DNA of 64,000 bases from Chondrilla cf. caribensis (taxonomy: Eukaryota; Porifera; Demospongiae; Chondrillida; Chondrillidae), in contig OZ026553.1 of assembly GCA_964020155.1 (NCBI GenBank), forward strand, positions 2,775,979 to 2,839,978, written 5' to 3'. Position 1 is the stretch's first letter; the number at the start of each line of letters is the position of its first letter. The notes below the pieces were generated by a model, which worked only from the letters and a program-made list of their open reading frames with translations, was not told the origin of the DNA and did not search any database. Below, in pieces: positions 13,845 to 26,400 of this stretch. The position numbers were made by a program, and so were the translations under genes.

Positions 13845-14401
13845 CTAAAGAATAACAGGAAATGGAATTTTTTGGTTAACCATAATAATTCAGGGAAAGA
13901 AATGTAAATTGAAGCAGTCAACTATTATTAATAGTCTAATCTATCTGTTCAAATGGGTGTCATAGTGCGTTCATCTACTATATAAATGTCTCAAAACAAT
14001 ACATACGGGCTATACATGCATGTATGCCTTTCACGTTAAGGTACATTGGGGAGGTAACTGACATAACAGAAGGATGGATACGGAATGAGAATGTATAGGG
14101 CAAAATGCATACGGTGTGATACGGGTTGGCGGGAGATGTGGGATGGGTGTATTTATACATTAATGATGATGAGCAATGTTTAAGTGTCTACTGCTGGTCA
14201 ATACCCTACGTATGAAAATGTCAGTGACACGGATTCAAATCAATGGCTAGGTACTGCCACAGTTGGAAGTCAGGTGCCTCGTACAAATTGTAGAACTAGA
14301 AGTGATCTTAGAGCACATGCATACCCCGTGCAGCTCTGCATGTGGACTCGATATAATGGGCGCTTCGCAGAATCAATAGTTACGTACTGTATATATTTGC
14401 A

Positions 14402-14404
<3 letters not shown>

Positions 14405-14442
<38 letters not shown>
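14405..14442. repeat. (GT)n microsatellite
   Basis: A GT run directly adjoins the left arm of the 50-bp inverted repeat; the right arm adjoins a CA run at 15131-15235, so the microsatellite is itself part of the inverted arrangement. Confidence 0.9.
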
Positions 14443-14443
<1 letters not shown>

Positions 14444-15134
14444 CGTCTGTGTTGGTTGTGGGTATGCATGTTAATAAGTCAATTTTGGTAATGATAATGA
14501 TTATTGTGACACAAGTACAGCACAAGATTCGTATATGCATGTATAATCAGCCAGCTTCAATTGTTATGTGTGCATACCTATGGTTAGCAATACTACCTGC
14601 AAAGGATCTTAAGGTTCCTTTGAGCCATCCACTCATTTCAGAGTAAGTTTGTACATGACCACTCCATGAGGGGGTACAGAGCCGGACACCTTCCCTGACA
14701 TCACTCCGGCATCCTTGTGGAGCCACAGGTCACGTGCCAAGGCCTGCTGGGATTGGATACCAATGGTCTTGAAGTCCATAGTGATGGTTGAAGTGTTGCT
14801 GTTGTCTAGGTTCAGCAGAATGACAGCAACCGAGCCTCCAGAAAGGGGACCAGCCCACACTTGTTTCTTGGAGTCACTGCTGCTCCACACCATGTGACCT
14901 CGAACACCTTTCAAGAGGCAAAAGAAGTACTCAAACAAGTAGGGACAACTGATGAGCTAGATTAGATACGGGCTCACAGGTTTTTGCTTGGTAAAGCAAA
15001 TTGCTATCTGTGGATCCTTCCACAGATAAAAAATTTGGAAATGCCCACCCCCCACCCCCCACCCCCCCCTCCTTGAAATAATAGCCAAAATTGACTTATT
15101 AACATGCATACCCACAACCAACACAGACGAACAC
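14439..15134. repeat. Perfect 50-bp inverted repeat enclosing the GH27 exon
   Basis: Positions 14439-14488 are the exact reverse complement of 15085-15134 (start GTGTTCGTCTGTGTTGG, end AGTCAATTTTGG). The arms are 596 bp apart and flank the alpha-galactosidase exon. The outer side of each arm is a CA/GT array. No target duplication was recognised. Confidence 0.9.
14633..14907 (-). pseudogene. GH27 alpha-galactosidase C-terminal exon, isolated
   Basis: GH27 enzymes (alpha-galactosidase A / alpha-N-acetylgalactosaminidase) remove terminal alpha-linked galactose in lysosomes. This exon follows TCTTGAAAG and encodes the C-terminal beta-sandwich: VWAGPLSGGSVAVILLNLDN, ARDLWLHKDAGVMSG, VPPHGVVMYKL, then TGA. 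These match the family pattern W..PL..G..AV.L.N, RDLW.HKD.G and VPPHGVVM. None of the catalytic barrel (WNSW, DDCW, the YDNC nucleophile) was found to the right as far as the coiled-coil gene. The exon is therefore a stray duplicate, or the 3' end of a gene whose other exons are far away or missing. A perfect inverted repeat flanks it. The exon itself has no stop or frameshift, so it may be a recent copy. Confidence 0.7.
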
Positions 15135-15235
15135 ACATACACACATACACACACACACACATACACACACAAGCATACACACACACAAGCATACGCACAC
15201 ACACGCACACACACACACACGCACACACACACAGC
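15131..15235. repeat. (CA)n microsatellite
   Basis: CA repeat with CATA, CGCA and AAGC interruptions next to the right arm of the 50-bp inverted repeat. Confidence 0.9.
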
Positions 15236-15576
15236 CCACTAAAAAATATACACACAAGTAGCTGTAGACACTAACATTGTAGTGTTTCGGTCTTCAGAGC
15301 CTCGTCAGTACAGCATTTATATTTTCACACAAGTGTACACGCTGGTACACATGCACACACACAAACATCAATATCACAATACTGTAGTATGTCTATACTC
15401 TGTGTACTCACACACACACGTGTAACCTGTCACAAATACACACATCCAAACATGTGAAATGATTGTGATTACAATAACTACAAAGTAAATTCCAACACAG
15501 CACTGACTGTTTCAGGGCACGCACACACATACACACACATGCTACCAACATACACATGCAAAAACCTTATACTACC

Positions 15577-15579
<3 letters not shown>

Positions 15580-15650
<71 letters not shown>

Positions 15651-15672
15651 ACACACACCACACACACACACG
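15580..15672. repeat. (CA)n microsatellite
   Basis: About 90 bp of CA repeat immediately upstream of a CpG-rich patch. Confidence 0.95.
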
Positions 15673-15746
15673 TGCACACAGACAAATGTGCGAATGTGCA
15701 GAATCACAGATTTGCAACTCCTTATATACCATCTGGACACTTCAAA

Positions 15747-15767
15747 TTTCGCGCCATAATGACGTCA
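15747..15767. promoter_or_regulatory. E2F-like site next to a CRE
   Basis: TTTCGCGCC (15747-15755), an E2F consensus, is followed four bases later by the palindromic CRE TGACGTCA (15760-15767). They sit at the edge of a CpG-rich patch (about 15745-15900) unlike the surrounding AT-rich DNA. This suggests a promoter, perhaps for a minus-strand transcript or an upstream start of the coiled-coil gene. No CDS is clearly attached. Confidence 0.45.
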
Positions 15768-16617
15768 GAATATTGATCGACATCCGGGCCACTGCGTTGC
15801 CGTGTTGGCGAATACGTTATAAGATCATCGGAACGCATAACAAACGCGATCGAAAATTGCATCGTAACATCCGAATACAACTCGATACAGCAATTTGAAA
15901 TACATCATCGCAATCAGTACAGGAAAAGAAAAGCGAATAAAAAGGTAAAGTGACCCCGAACTGCCGACGGGGTCTGTTATTCCGTGTTTTCTGACTTGTC
16001 CATACATTTGAATAGAGCAATCATCACCTATAGAGGTAGAATAAACTAACGAATGCAATGTAAAATTTCATATGAGTGGGAAACTGGGGAGCTTGAGTGT
16101 TTGGTAGAAGGCTTCTATCCAAGCAGATCGAATCCTGAACTACTCTGGTGTTCTGGGGAAACTGTGCTCTATTTGGCTACAATTGGTGTTGACCAGAGAT
16201 ACGCATTCAACTCATAGATATACTCGACGTGTACTTCGTGGTCATGAGTTTACACCCACCATAGATGCTATAAACTGACATAATTTTAAATAGCAATACG
16301 TCGACGTACCTCATTGCATGAATAAGCTCATACTGTACCAAGTGATCGCCCAACCAATCCCACTATGGGAGGGATCTATGATTATATCTATAGACCTTGC
16401 ATGTACCTTATGGCCAATCGTCTCTCATCATGCACATGCATGCTATCGGGACATTGTCCACCCATTCCTGCACTGACTATAGGGGTCATAGATGTTCTAT
16501 TCCACGTATAGGCTTGTACGCCGATCAATTGCAAGAGTCATGATTGGTAGTCACTAGTGTTTAGACGAGGACATAGAGGAAGTTGTCTGGTGTCTTGGTA
16601 ACGGTCTGGCCAAAGGT

Positions 16618-16644
16618 CGACTACCCAAAATGGCGGCTACGGAG
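16618..16644 (+). promoter_or_regulatory. YY1-like initiator at start codon
   Basis: AAAATGGCGGCT at 16627-16638 matches the AAnATGGCGGC element bound by YY1, commonly placed over the translation start of housekeeping genes. Here it contains the predicted ATG (16630-16632). The same 12-mer occurs at the LINE start near 33142. Confidence 0.5.
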
Positions 16645-17311
16645 GTACGTACGTACGTATGTTCGTGTATCGATGTTGTAGTATCTGTGCTTCGTGCAAA
16701 GAGCCAATTATTATTATTATTATCAGTAGTATAAATTAGCACTAAAAACCAATTTTAATAAGTTCATTATCCCAAATTTCCTAACATTAATAGCTCCTTT
16801 CTTGCAATCCACATCTTCATCGTGTTCCTGGCTACTCTGGGTACTTTCAAATTACTCAAGAACATGTCGCCTGCTTTTTCATCCTCTTTCATCCAAACTC
16901 TATGCATGAACTGGTTGATTTAATTGTTTTTCTGTAATGAATGTGTGTGCTTGTGTAGCAATGCTATGAAAGAGTGTTAAACCATGTGGACAAATCAGCC
17001 GGAAGAAACACTTTAGATACGCAGACTGTGAATCAATTGCACCAGCAAAGCAAACAGTTTGGTCATGCTGGATTGTGCCTCATGTTCCAGTACAGATTCA
17101 TGTTCCTAATGTATTACTGCAGGTATTATGAGCAGTATTTTGAAGACCTACAGGCCGAGTTACAACTCCTCCAGCAAGAACAAAAACAGTATGTATGTAA
17201 CTGATTTTGTATGTTTCTTTTTTGGAAATTATACTTCTACTACTACAGGCTACAGATGAAATTGGAAAACATGAAGTGTGTGTTTGTGTACCTGTGTGTG
17301 TGTGTGTGTGT

Positions 17312-17354
<43 letters not shown>

Positions 17355-19775
17355 TGTATCGACATGTATGTGCATGTGTGTGGGAGAGTTTGGCAGAAAA
17401 ATTATTAAGGTTGTCAGAATTTAAACTTAAATAGATGGAAATGACATTATATCGACTTTATATATGTACATGTGTAGCCCCCCATATGTAATCCGGGTAC
17501 ATGACAAATGAAGGTTACTTTGTAATTTTGTTCGGTGATTTTTGCATGATTTGAGAGTATTTGCATTTTAAGATTCTCATTTTTCGAATTCTTTAGTCCT
17601 ACAAGCTCAAAGAAGTTTAGAGGAGGAATCTCTAATCTCTGAGAACAGGAAGCTGTTGAGATTATCTCCCAGTGAAGCTGCAGACCTGGCTGTCTTGGAA
17701 CATGAGGTTTGATTACTCATTTCGTATGTGAATAATATACATATGTATATATGTAATTGTAATATTCATTTAATTTTGCCATGGATTTTCCTGGTTATAT
17801 GAAACTGTAGTACATGTGTATTTTGAAACCCAAGCAATTTTGCTTAATGTTGAGTGCTTCATCAGCTGTCCTTTTCGTCACGTATGTATAGGTGTTGAAG
17901 GCAGAAGATGAACACAGGGAAGTACAATGGCTGCAAAGAAACAAGTATGTGCCAAAGCAACGTATGATAGACCTGAAGAGGCAGCTCAAGGATAAGGAAG
18001 TTGGTGTTTATCCTGGAGATGTCGAAATTTGAATAACATTATTATTACTGTATGTACGTACTTCTTTCCAACAGGAATTACATGTAGAGTTGACATCTAC
18101 GAATAGACAACTTGTTATACAGTGCCTTCAGCTTGAAGAAGGTCTTAAGGTATGTCACTTTCTGCAGTGCACTGTGGCTGTTCTTTGGGCACCTTTATAT
18201 ACATAATGAATGTGCATTAAACCTATACTGTATACATGGCAGTTTTAATCAGTGTAGCTCAAATTAGCCCATTCACTTGTACACTTGTTGGATCTGATGT
18301 CACACAAATTGGAGGGTGCTATGCGCCCTGGGGGCAAGAATGATATCAGACAAATTACACCAATAAACTGTTGATAACTGGCTTATTTCAAATTCAAGCA
18401 AGTGGAATTATGATAAGCCTCAAGTTTTGGTACTTTATGCGATGTAACTAAAGACATTCGCATATACAACCAGATTTAGATATATGTGGTGGTTGGTTGA
18501 ATGTGTGGCCTATTGGGTGAGGATATGACCTTTAATAAAGACTAAGGCTAATTTGAGAACAAATGTCTTCTTGTGGAAGCAAATTTCGGGGGGGGGGGGG
18601 GTCAACTCTGGCATGATTGTTTATTTACCTTCAATGATAATATTATTATTCAATTTATGAAGATAAATTGGATTGGTGAAGGTTGTATGTACCCATGATT
18701 TGCTCCACTAAGACTGGATGGTCGCCACTCGTACACAGATGCACGGTAACCGGCCATTTGCAGTTGCCAGGCGAGGGTCTGGCTACGCGAGACTATATGA
18801 ACTATGGCTGCATGCTCGCAACTAAAAATTAACATCTTTGAAAATGACAAGTATATTAATCGTTCATAAAAATTGATGGTGAACTCAAGTTCGCGATGAA
18901 GGCCTAGAGGTATTCTTCGCCCCCATCCATCCAATCGCAGCCACCGTAGACACCACTCAAGTAGAGCTTTGCAATCGATGAACTGGAAATTCGTCAAACC
19001 GACTTCCGACCACAGAAGTGAGAAGACAGGTGCAATTCGACTGAGAGTTTCTCTTCTCGTTTATTCGACCTATTCTCTGGAATGGCCCAATTGCCAGCGA
19101 AGCGTGAACGCTTCGATTTGAGTCTGAGACAGAAGAAGGAGATTTGTCAGTATAAAGCTGAAAACCCGGCCATAACCCAAGGCGAATTAGCAGCTCAGTC
19201 GCCATTATGCCTATTGCGCAACGTGTAGCCTATGCATTTTTTCTTTTCTCAGCACATACAGCTTGTCGTTTAATAGTTGTAATGATAATAATATGTTAAT
19301 GTATGTGATATTTTCAAGATAGCGTGTTTTGTTTCTGTCAACAACACCAACACAATTCATGATGCAATGCTGATGGACATACCACTGCCACAGAGCTTGC
19401 TCCGGCCCTGATAAGTAAGGGCTAATCTAAATGATAATTATCACCAATTTATTTCAAGCAAATTCATGTATACATGCGCTTACTCCTTTCGGTTACTTCT
19501 TTTATTGTACTTTGGCTAATTACGAAGACTGGTTACTGTATTTTGTTACCACAACTGCCAATGCATATAGTCGGCCCATAGACGTGGCATTAGAATGAGG
19601 AATATTCTAGGAAGTACAAGTAACATTACGCAATATAATCGCGTCTGCTCTACGATCTCAGAGTCCACGTGACATTGCGCAAGAGGTTCGCACAATAAAA
19701 TGGTGCCTTGATGATGCAGGAACTTCTAAGGAAACCATTGCACCTGATAAGCATTGGAGAATGCAGAAGAGGTTT
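16630..19775 (+). CDS. Coiled-coil protein, unidentified (spliced)
   Basis: Exon 1 is MAATE (16630-16644), before GTACGT. Later exons: about 16959-17080 (QCYERVLNHVDKSAGRN); 17123 to about 17190 (YYEQYFEDLQAELQLLQQEQ); about 17250-17275; about 17600-17706 (SLEEESLISENRKLLRLSPS, ending LEHE); 17892-17999 (VLKAEDEHREVQWLQRN, IDLKRQLKDKE); 18075-18149 (ELHVELTSTNRQLVIQCLQL). An in-phase candidate exon at 19611-19775 (NIIASALRSQSPRDIAQEVR) may continue it. Heptad-rich, Leu/Glu/Gln-rich sequence predicts long coiled coils. The family is not recognised; centrosomal or kinetochore-type structural proteins have this look, but that is only an analogy. The 3' end is unresolved, and the last exon could instead belong to POLRMT. 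A (GT)n array and a pogo-type relic lie in its introns. Confidence 0.55.
17277..17352. repeat. (TG)n microsatellite
   Basis: TG repeat inside an intron of the coiled-coil gene. Confidence 0.9.
18589..18601. repeat. Poly-G run
   Basis: A mononucleotide G tract within an intron or spacer. A sequencing-length error is possible here. Confidence 0.8.
19082..19228 (+). pseudogene. Pogo/Tigger-type transposase N-terminus (CENP-B-like HTH) relic
   Basis: A 48-codon frame starts ATG and encodes RERFDLSLRQKKEICQYKAE, then NPAITQGELAAQ. This is the opening helix-turn-helix of CENP-B/pogo transposases (L.QK.EI...E.NP...Q..LA). It runs into TAG at 19226-19228 and no DDE domain follows. It is a truncated relic, probably inside an intron of the coiled-coil gene. 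A domesticated CENP-B-like exon is less likely because no splice donor follows the helix region. Confidence 0.6.
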
Positions 19776-20428
19776 GGTAAAGTGCATCATGTACCTATGA
19801 GTATTTGTGTTATAAATGTGTATATTCGTAGCGACTAGGTTCGAGTAATGGTAGGAATCTATGTATTGTTGACTTCTTATCTCACTTCCCGCGGTCGTAT
19901 TCCTCCTGCGTTTAATGTAAGGGGATCGAAGGGAGGTATCTTGAAGTGCCTGGATAACTTGGATTGAGCGTCATTAGATACCGTTAACCTTTAGCTATTG
20001 ACATCTGTCGAATCAATGTTGAATCATAAGGGTCTATGGTTGAATCACCTTTCTATGGAGTTGAAACTGTTACTAACTAGAGTCAATAGCTCGATGCTAG
20101 ACTGCTCGAGGTTATCAATCCCAGGTTACCCTAGTTTACCCTATATAACTCCATATGTGGGGGTTAGGCCTCTGAGCTAGTGGCCCATCAATAACAGACT
20201 ATGAGCATTGACATTTTTTCCTATTCCTTTCTAATCCCCTTTAGATTTTGAGATGATTATGTTTCGTTTTCATTTCCTGAATGATTTCAACTACAGTACT
20301 TACTACTGTATCTACATGTGTATTTATCCAATGGAATAGATTTTTCCAAGTATATTTGTCAGTGAATGTTTGATGATTTCAGGGTTAACTGGTTATACAT
20401 TCAATATTGTGATTTTTGTACTTGGCAG

Positions 20429-23400
20429 GTGTTCGTTTATTGCAAATAACAAGGGCACAGGGGAATACCAGTCCAAAGACCACATCAATCTCTTTACAAA
20501 GTAAATCTGGGTTGACTTCTCCAGCAGAAGATAAGAATTCTTCCAGACTTCCACAGTTCAGAGAATGTGATGTAGTTGCTTGCTTGGAAGCTTTTCTTAG
20601 CCAAGGAATGGTTAGTAGCATCATGTGGCTGGTTACTCCTCCATCACATGTAGGTTAGCGTTGGGCGATAATACGATAATCGTATTTATCGTGATAATTA
20701 GCAGCAACGATAAATTATCGTATTCATTCCCACCTTGAACGATTATCGAAATTATCGACTTTGCTAATTAAATATGGCTGCTCAACTAAGTTTGGTGAAA
20801 AAGACGAATACCAAGAGTCCTGTATGGAACCATTTCAGCCTTAGAGCTGATGATAAGGGATTGCCCATAGCTGGAGATGAGGACAAGCCTGTGTACCAAT
20901 AGTGTTTGAAACAGTACTAGCTTCAAATATTGCGTAAATTCTAACCGATATTCCGTTATTGCTAACCGTTAACTGATTACTGGGTAACCGACAAAAACAT
21001 TACCTTTTCCATGATCTGTATCGTATAATGTGATAAATGATGAGTTGATTGCACAATAATCGTGATAATCGTGATATTATTTGCTACAATAATCGTGGAT
21101 GAATTCCTCTCTTATCGCCCAATGCTAATGTAGGTAGAGGGTTGACATTGCAGACTTCAATACTTTAGGATGCAAGGAGCAGCTGACATAATGCTATTTC
21201 TAGGTTTTCATTGTTTCACGATCTAAAATCATTTCTTAGTGTTCCATTCGGCTTATAACCCTGTATTTGAATTATTGACTGTGGCAGTGTCATGATTAGC
21301 ACCAGTACATTAGTGTCTGCTGAGTCACTTCTGATCTGCCCTTTGATCACTCTGACATGTCCACCCAACCAATGGCAAGTCTTAGAAAAAATTCCGGCAT
21401 TTGATTGATGGTGAAGTCTACAAATTTCTTTTTCTTCAATTGTGTACTTGAAATCTTCAGTTTCAATTAGTTGAGCCTTATTTTCTGTTGTTGGCAAGTT
21501 GTGTTCTTTCAAGAAAACTTAGATTTGACTGTAATTGCAGTACAAGGCGAAAATTGAAAGGTTTGACAATTTCCATCGTAGCTACCAATGCTACATGATA
21601 CATTCGTGCAAACTCATTCACCATTGACTCCATTTTTTATGGGCAGTGGGCGTATTCTTGCATATTGTCAATTTGAGTAGATATTTGATAATTCGTCACA
21701 GTGTAATTTGACTGGTTGTCTATATTAAGTATGACCACAACTTCCTATCAATTCCATATACTGTTCCATATAACACATGGCAATAATAATCTTAGATTGT
21801 AGATTGAATATCCACAATGTTTCCTATTAGTAAACACATTTCGTTATTGTTGTAGAGGCTCAATGCTGCTTGCGTATATGATAATATAGTTGAAATTGCA
21901 ACTTTCCAGACCTTCATTAATTATTATCTTTAATCTCCACTTTGTCAATTGCAATCACATTTTATCTGAAAACTGGATTATATCATCTATATATTGGGGA
22001 AATATAACACTTGACTGATATTTAAGGGCTGCCACAGGTGTGAAAAAAGATGGCTGATTTTGAATTGCCAAGAATTAGGATTGGACTAGAATTCGAGCAC
22101 AAAGTCTTCACTGAATGTGCTGTCTACAACGAAGGTTATGTGAAAAAGACATCCAAGTAATTCAAATGTGAGGGGGGGTAGCCCCACGGTTTTTAACTTG
22201 AATTACTTGTGAGACGAATTCATGTATTATGTATGTATGTTAGTAGTAATGCTTACAGGTAATTGAGTCTTTTTTATTGATTACTTATTAGGTACAACGA
22301 GCAGATCGTATGTTCAAGAGTTATCAGAAACTAGGCCATACATTCGGCAATGACGTTTGCAATTTAATGCTGATGGGATGGGCTAAAAAGGTGCCACTTT
22401 AGCATACCTGTACTGTTACTACTACTAGAAACCATCATGCTAGTGTATTTCTTATAGCAAGGGAGTAGATTTGGTACTATAACACCAACTGTGATGTCAT
22501 TGCATGCCTTGTCCTAGGCCACCCTTTGGCACCATACCCTTAGCCACAGCTAAATCTTACTCAAACACCCCTGTTGGAATGTGTGCATACATCTTCACTT
22601 TGTAATTCCAATGATGTAAGCAATGGCATCATGGTTGCCCAGGGTGCATGACATATGGCTGGGATGTATCATAGGAAGTTTCTTATATCATGTGAGCTTA
22701 CCTGTACAAAGTCTGTAATTCTATTTAGCTAAACTCTATGTAGGAAAACTCTTTGTGGTTAGCATACTAGAATATCTCTCAACTGTTAATTTGGGTAATG
22801 CTTGTAAAATTGTGCCTTGTATAAACTCTTGATTCGTTCAATCGCAGGGTAAATGGTTGCAGACCAAGAATTTATTGAAACGCCTTAGACAACAAGGCTT
22901 TGTGCCGGATTCACAAACATATGCCATCTTATTGTTCTTGTTCTCAAAACAAAATAACAAGATAAAGGCCCAAGAGGTTTTGGAAGAAATGAATCAAAAG
23001 GTTTGGGTAGTTTTGTCTTGTAGTGTAAATTGTAAGTTTGTGTATAGTTTGTCCAACCATACCAGCTGACTTGTATGTGTACATATGTGAGAGTTCAACA
23101 ACAACCTGATGTGCATACGAGCTAATGTGAATCAATTCCATTGTGCTTATGTGTGTATATATGATGTAATAATTGTCTCAACTACTTACAGCACGTTTGT
23201 TCTCTGTTTTGTAAGGGAATAACAGTGAGCGATCTATTTTACAAGACTAGATTGACAGGAAATCAAATCTTGAAGCTTCAAAAAGTTTGTTGTTGCATGG
23301 TTTTGTGTGTACATACGTGCATACTTATTATTTTGTATTTAGCATGATTAATTCCGAGAGATTCACAAGAATTGCCGGTATATGTAGCCCTTGTAACACG

Positions 23401-26400
23401 TGTTGTTTAATGGAATATACATAGGATGTGTCAATATAGGGTGACTTCTTGGTGTATGCTGGTGTATGTCTTCACTTGACAGTGTGTTTCCATTTGTTCA
23501 CCTGTCAGTGCATTTTTCCTACTGCTACAAATGTACGTATGTATGTTCACCTGAAATCATCTACACCTCTGTTGATTTGTGTGCACAGGTAGTGAATGGC
23601 AGTATGTTCACCTATGTTTGTATACATACATATCTGTGTGTTTTTGTCTGCCCTTACCTTTTGTTCACCTGCATTTGTGTTCTCTTATACCTAATTGTGT
23701 ATGTACATACATAAGTTCACATGTTTTCCACTGTACCAGTATTCAGCTGTTTTTCCTGTACGTATTTGAGTGGTTAAACTGTGTTTACTTGTGTCCAACT
23801 GAGTTCAACTGTTTCTCATTCCCGCTTTTAATAGCCACTGTGCTTACCTGTGTTGTATCGTACCTACATAGCATTCATCCACTAGTGTTTATGCTTAGAT
23901 TCTAAAGACATGTTTGGGGTCTGACTATGAACAGTTACTGCAAACTCCTGCCTTGTCAGCAATGAGGTATCCTCCAGTCATTGAGGAGTGGTACACCAAA
24001 CGAACATCTAATGAGATTCTCCAGCAGAAGGTGTGGTTTGTGTTTTGTCATTGGGACTACAAATAGTTGGTTGTTGAATGTCTGCTTGTGACTTTGTCTA
24101 TTTCAATGATGATATTATGCCTGATGTACGTATATATACCTTGTCGTTACTTATGTATTACATATGTACGGTACGGTTCATAAAAATGGAAACGTTAACC
24201 CGTGAAAAGTTACCACTTTTCGGTTAACGTCTAACTGTTAACTGATAACTGTTAACGGTGAATAGTTAACCGAAATCGGTTAAAAGTTAACACATACGTA
24301 AGTCTACGTACACCTAATAAAAGAGCTATGCATTATGCGTACGAGGCGTATCCGAGCGTGTTTATCATCAGCGAATCAGTAGAAGAGAGATGGTTCTGAG
24401 TACGTACTGCAAGCAGCGAATAGTACAATTGTACTTCCAGAGACGAGTTTCCTACCAGAATGTTGTCAATATCCTAAAATTGGAAGGAATAAAAGTATCG
24501 AAGAAAGGCGTATGGACAACTATTCAGAAGTACAAGAGACATAGAACGATCTCCCGTCTCCCTGGATCTGGACGACCATACAAGATTACTTCTGAAATGC
24601 TTAGGCTTATACGTAGAAGATCGCATGAAGGACGACGATGAGACTACTGCCACACAGCTTGTCAAACTGCTGGAAGATCAAGGGCACCAGATCTCTAAAA
24701 CTACGGTTATCAGAGCCAGAAGAACACTGGGTTGGACGTTTCACGGTAGTAGGTACTGCCAAATGATAAAAACAAGGAAAAAAGAGTTACGTGGGCAACA
24801 GAGAATTTCGGTAACGACTTTAAAGATGTTGTATGGACCGACGAATCTATGATTCAATTAGAGAATCACAGAACATTTTCGTATAGGAAAGTGAACGCGG
24901 CACCAAAACCTAAGGCACGACCGAAGAACCCGTACAAAGTTATGGTTCGGGCGGGTATATCGAGAAGAGGAGCCACGAATATTTGTCTTCTCAACGGTTC
25001 AGTAGACAGTGCGGTTTATCAAGAAGTTCTTCGGACGCATCTTCTACCGTTTCTGGAAAATGTTCTCCCGCACGGTAAATTTCAACAAGACAACGCACCG
25101 TGCCATACTTCTCTTTCTACGCGAAGGTTTTTAGAGACCAACGGAGTTTCAGTCTTCAAAACACCAGCAGAAAGTCCGGATTTAAATCCCATAGAGAATC
25201 TATGGCACGAATTAAAGCATTACATTCGTACCACGGCAAAACCTCGGACAAAAGAAGAACTTATACTGGCCATTGAAGCATTTTGGAGGACAGTGACACC
25301 AGAAAAGTGTTCAAAGTATATTGATCACTTGCGAAAGGTAATCCCAAAAGTAATAGAGGTAAAAGGAGAAGCTACAGGCTATTAATAGGCTCCTAACAAT
25401 AAACTATATTATACGTACCATTATATTATATAACATATGTACATATAAATGTATAATAATTTTCCCATGTATATTATAGTAAAGGACACGTACCGTATAT
25501 TCGTATAATAATTATAGATTTGATTTAACGTTATAGTAATATGGGAAGAATCGTATAATAAAATACGTATACTATTTGTAATCTGACAATAATCGTTTGG
25601 CACATAAAATTCTATGACTATCAAAGCTGTTATTGTATATACGTAGTGTGGTAACGTTTAAATAGTAGTAGAATAATGGTATAGAAATGTAATAGTATAT
25701 TATATAAATATTTGTAAATATATATGAGTGTTATAATAATAATCAATGAGGTGATAAGTACATAATATAATAAATAATAACAATAATAATAATAATAAGA
25801 CAAACATACTATAAACAAAAAATATAAATAAATAGTAGAATATTACGTACAATGTCATACTTTACATGAACATAACTCTTCATATAATATTGGGATTTTG
25901 TGGGGCTAATTTCAATTTTAAATATTTACATCTGTTCATTAAAGATACTCTAAATGCACTTCTTACTGCTGCCAAATCTGGTATCGACAGATTAAATCGC
26001 CTCTGAATCATGTCCTCGATGAGATGTAGCTTGGATGGATCCAAGGCCTCTCTCCCTTGGCCATTTACGGTTCTTCCAGTTAGGGTACATGTAGCCATTT
26101 TATGTTCACTAAATAATATTTTGGCAATTGCCATTCCAAGTTGCACCCCTGTAGTGTATTTAGGATTATTCAGAATACCTTGGATGGCAAGATTGTCATC
26201 ATTGCTGGTTGGTTTTCTAAATGTTGACGGAGGTGCTTCCTGACGGTTCAGCTCAGCCAGTGGTCTCCTCATTGGTGCTCTCTGCATACGATCCGCATCT
26301 TCCAGCCTTGACAGTCTTTTGAAAACATTCACCTCAAATGCCTCAAATCTTTGTTCTATTCGGTCAAGTTGTTTTTTAATCTGATGAAAAATGTCCTTGT

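Larger units (their letters stand above)
20429..24030 (+). other. POLRMT: POLRMT N-terminal exons with PPR motifs
   Basis: Five exons encode helical PPR-type sequence: [15 protein letters not shown], then [20 protein letters not shown] with MLGW-like LMLMGWAKK, then [20 protein letters not shown]. In known POLRMT this domain lies ahead of the polymerase body and contacts emerging RNA. The linker exon at 20429-20610 is Ser/Thr-rich. Confidence 0.85.

Noticed and set aside
13441..15672. Repeat-rich block as a CRISPR-like array
   Set aside because: The repeats are simple dinucleotide and tetranucleotide tracts without unique spacers, and the DNA is animal nuclear.
23466..23905. Plus-strand Cys/Val/His-rich ORFs between POLRMT exons
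   Set aside because: They cover degenerate GTTCACCTGT-type repetitive intron sequence and no splice junction needs them.
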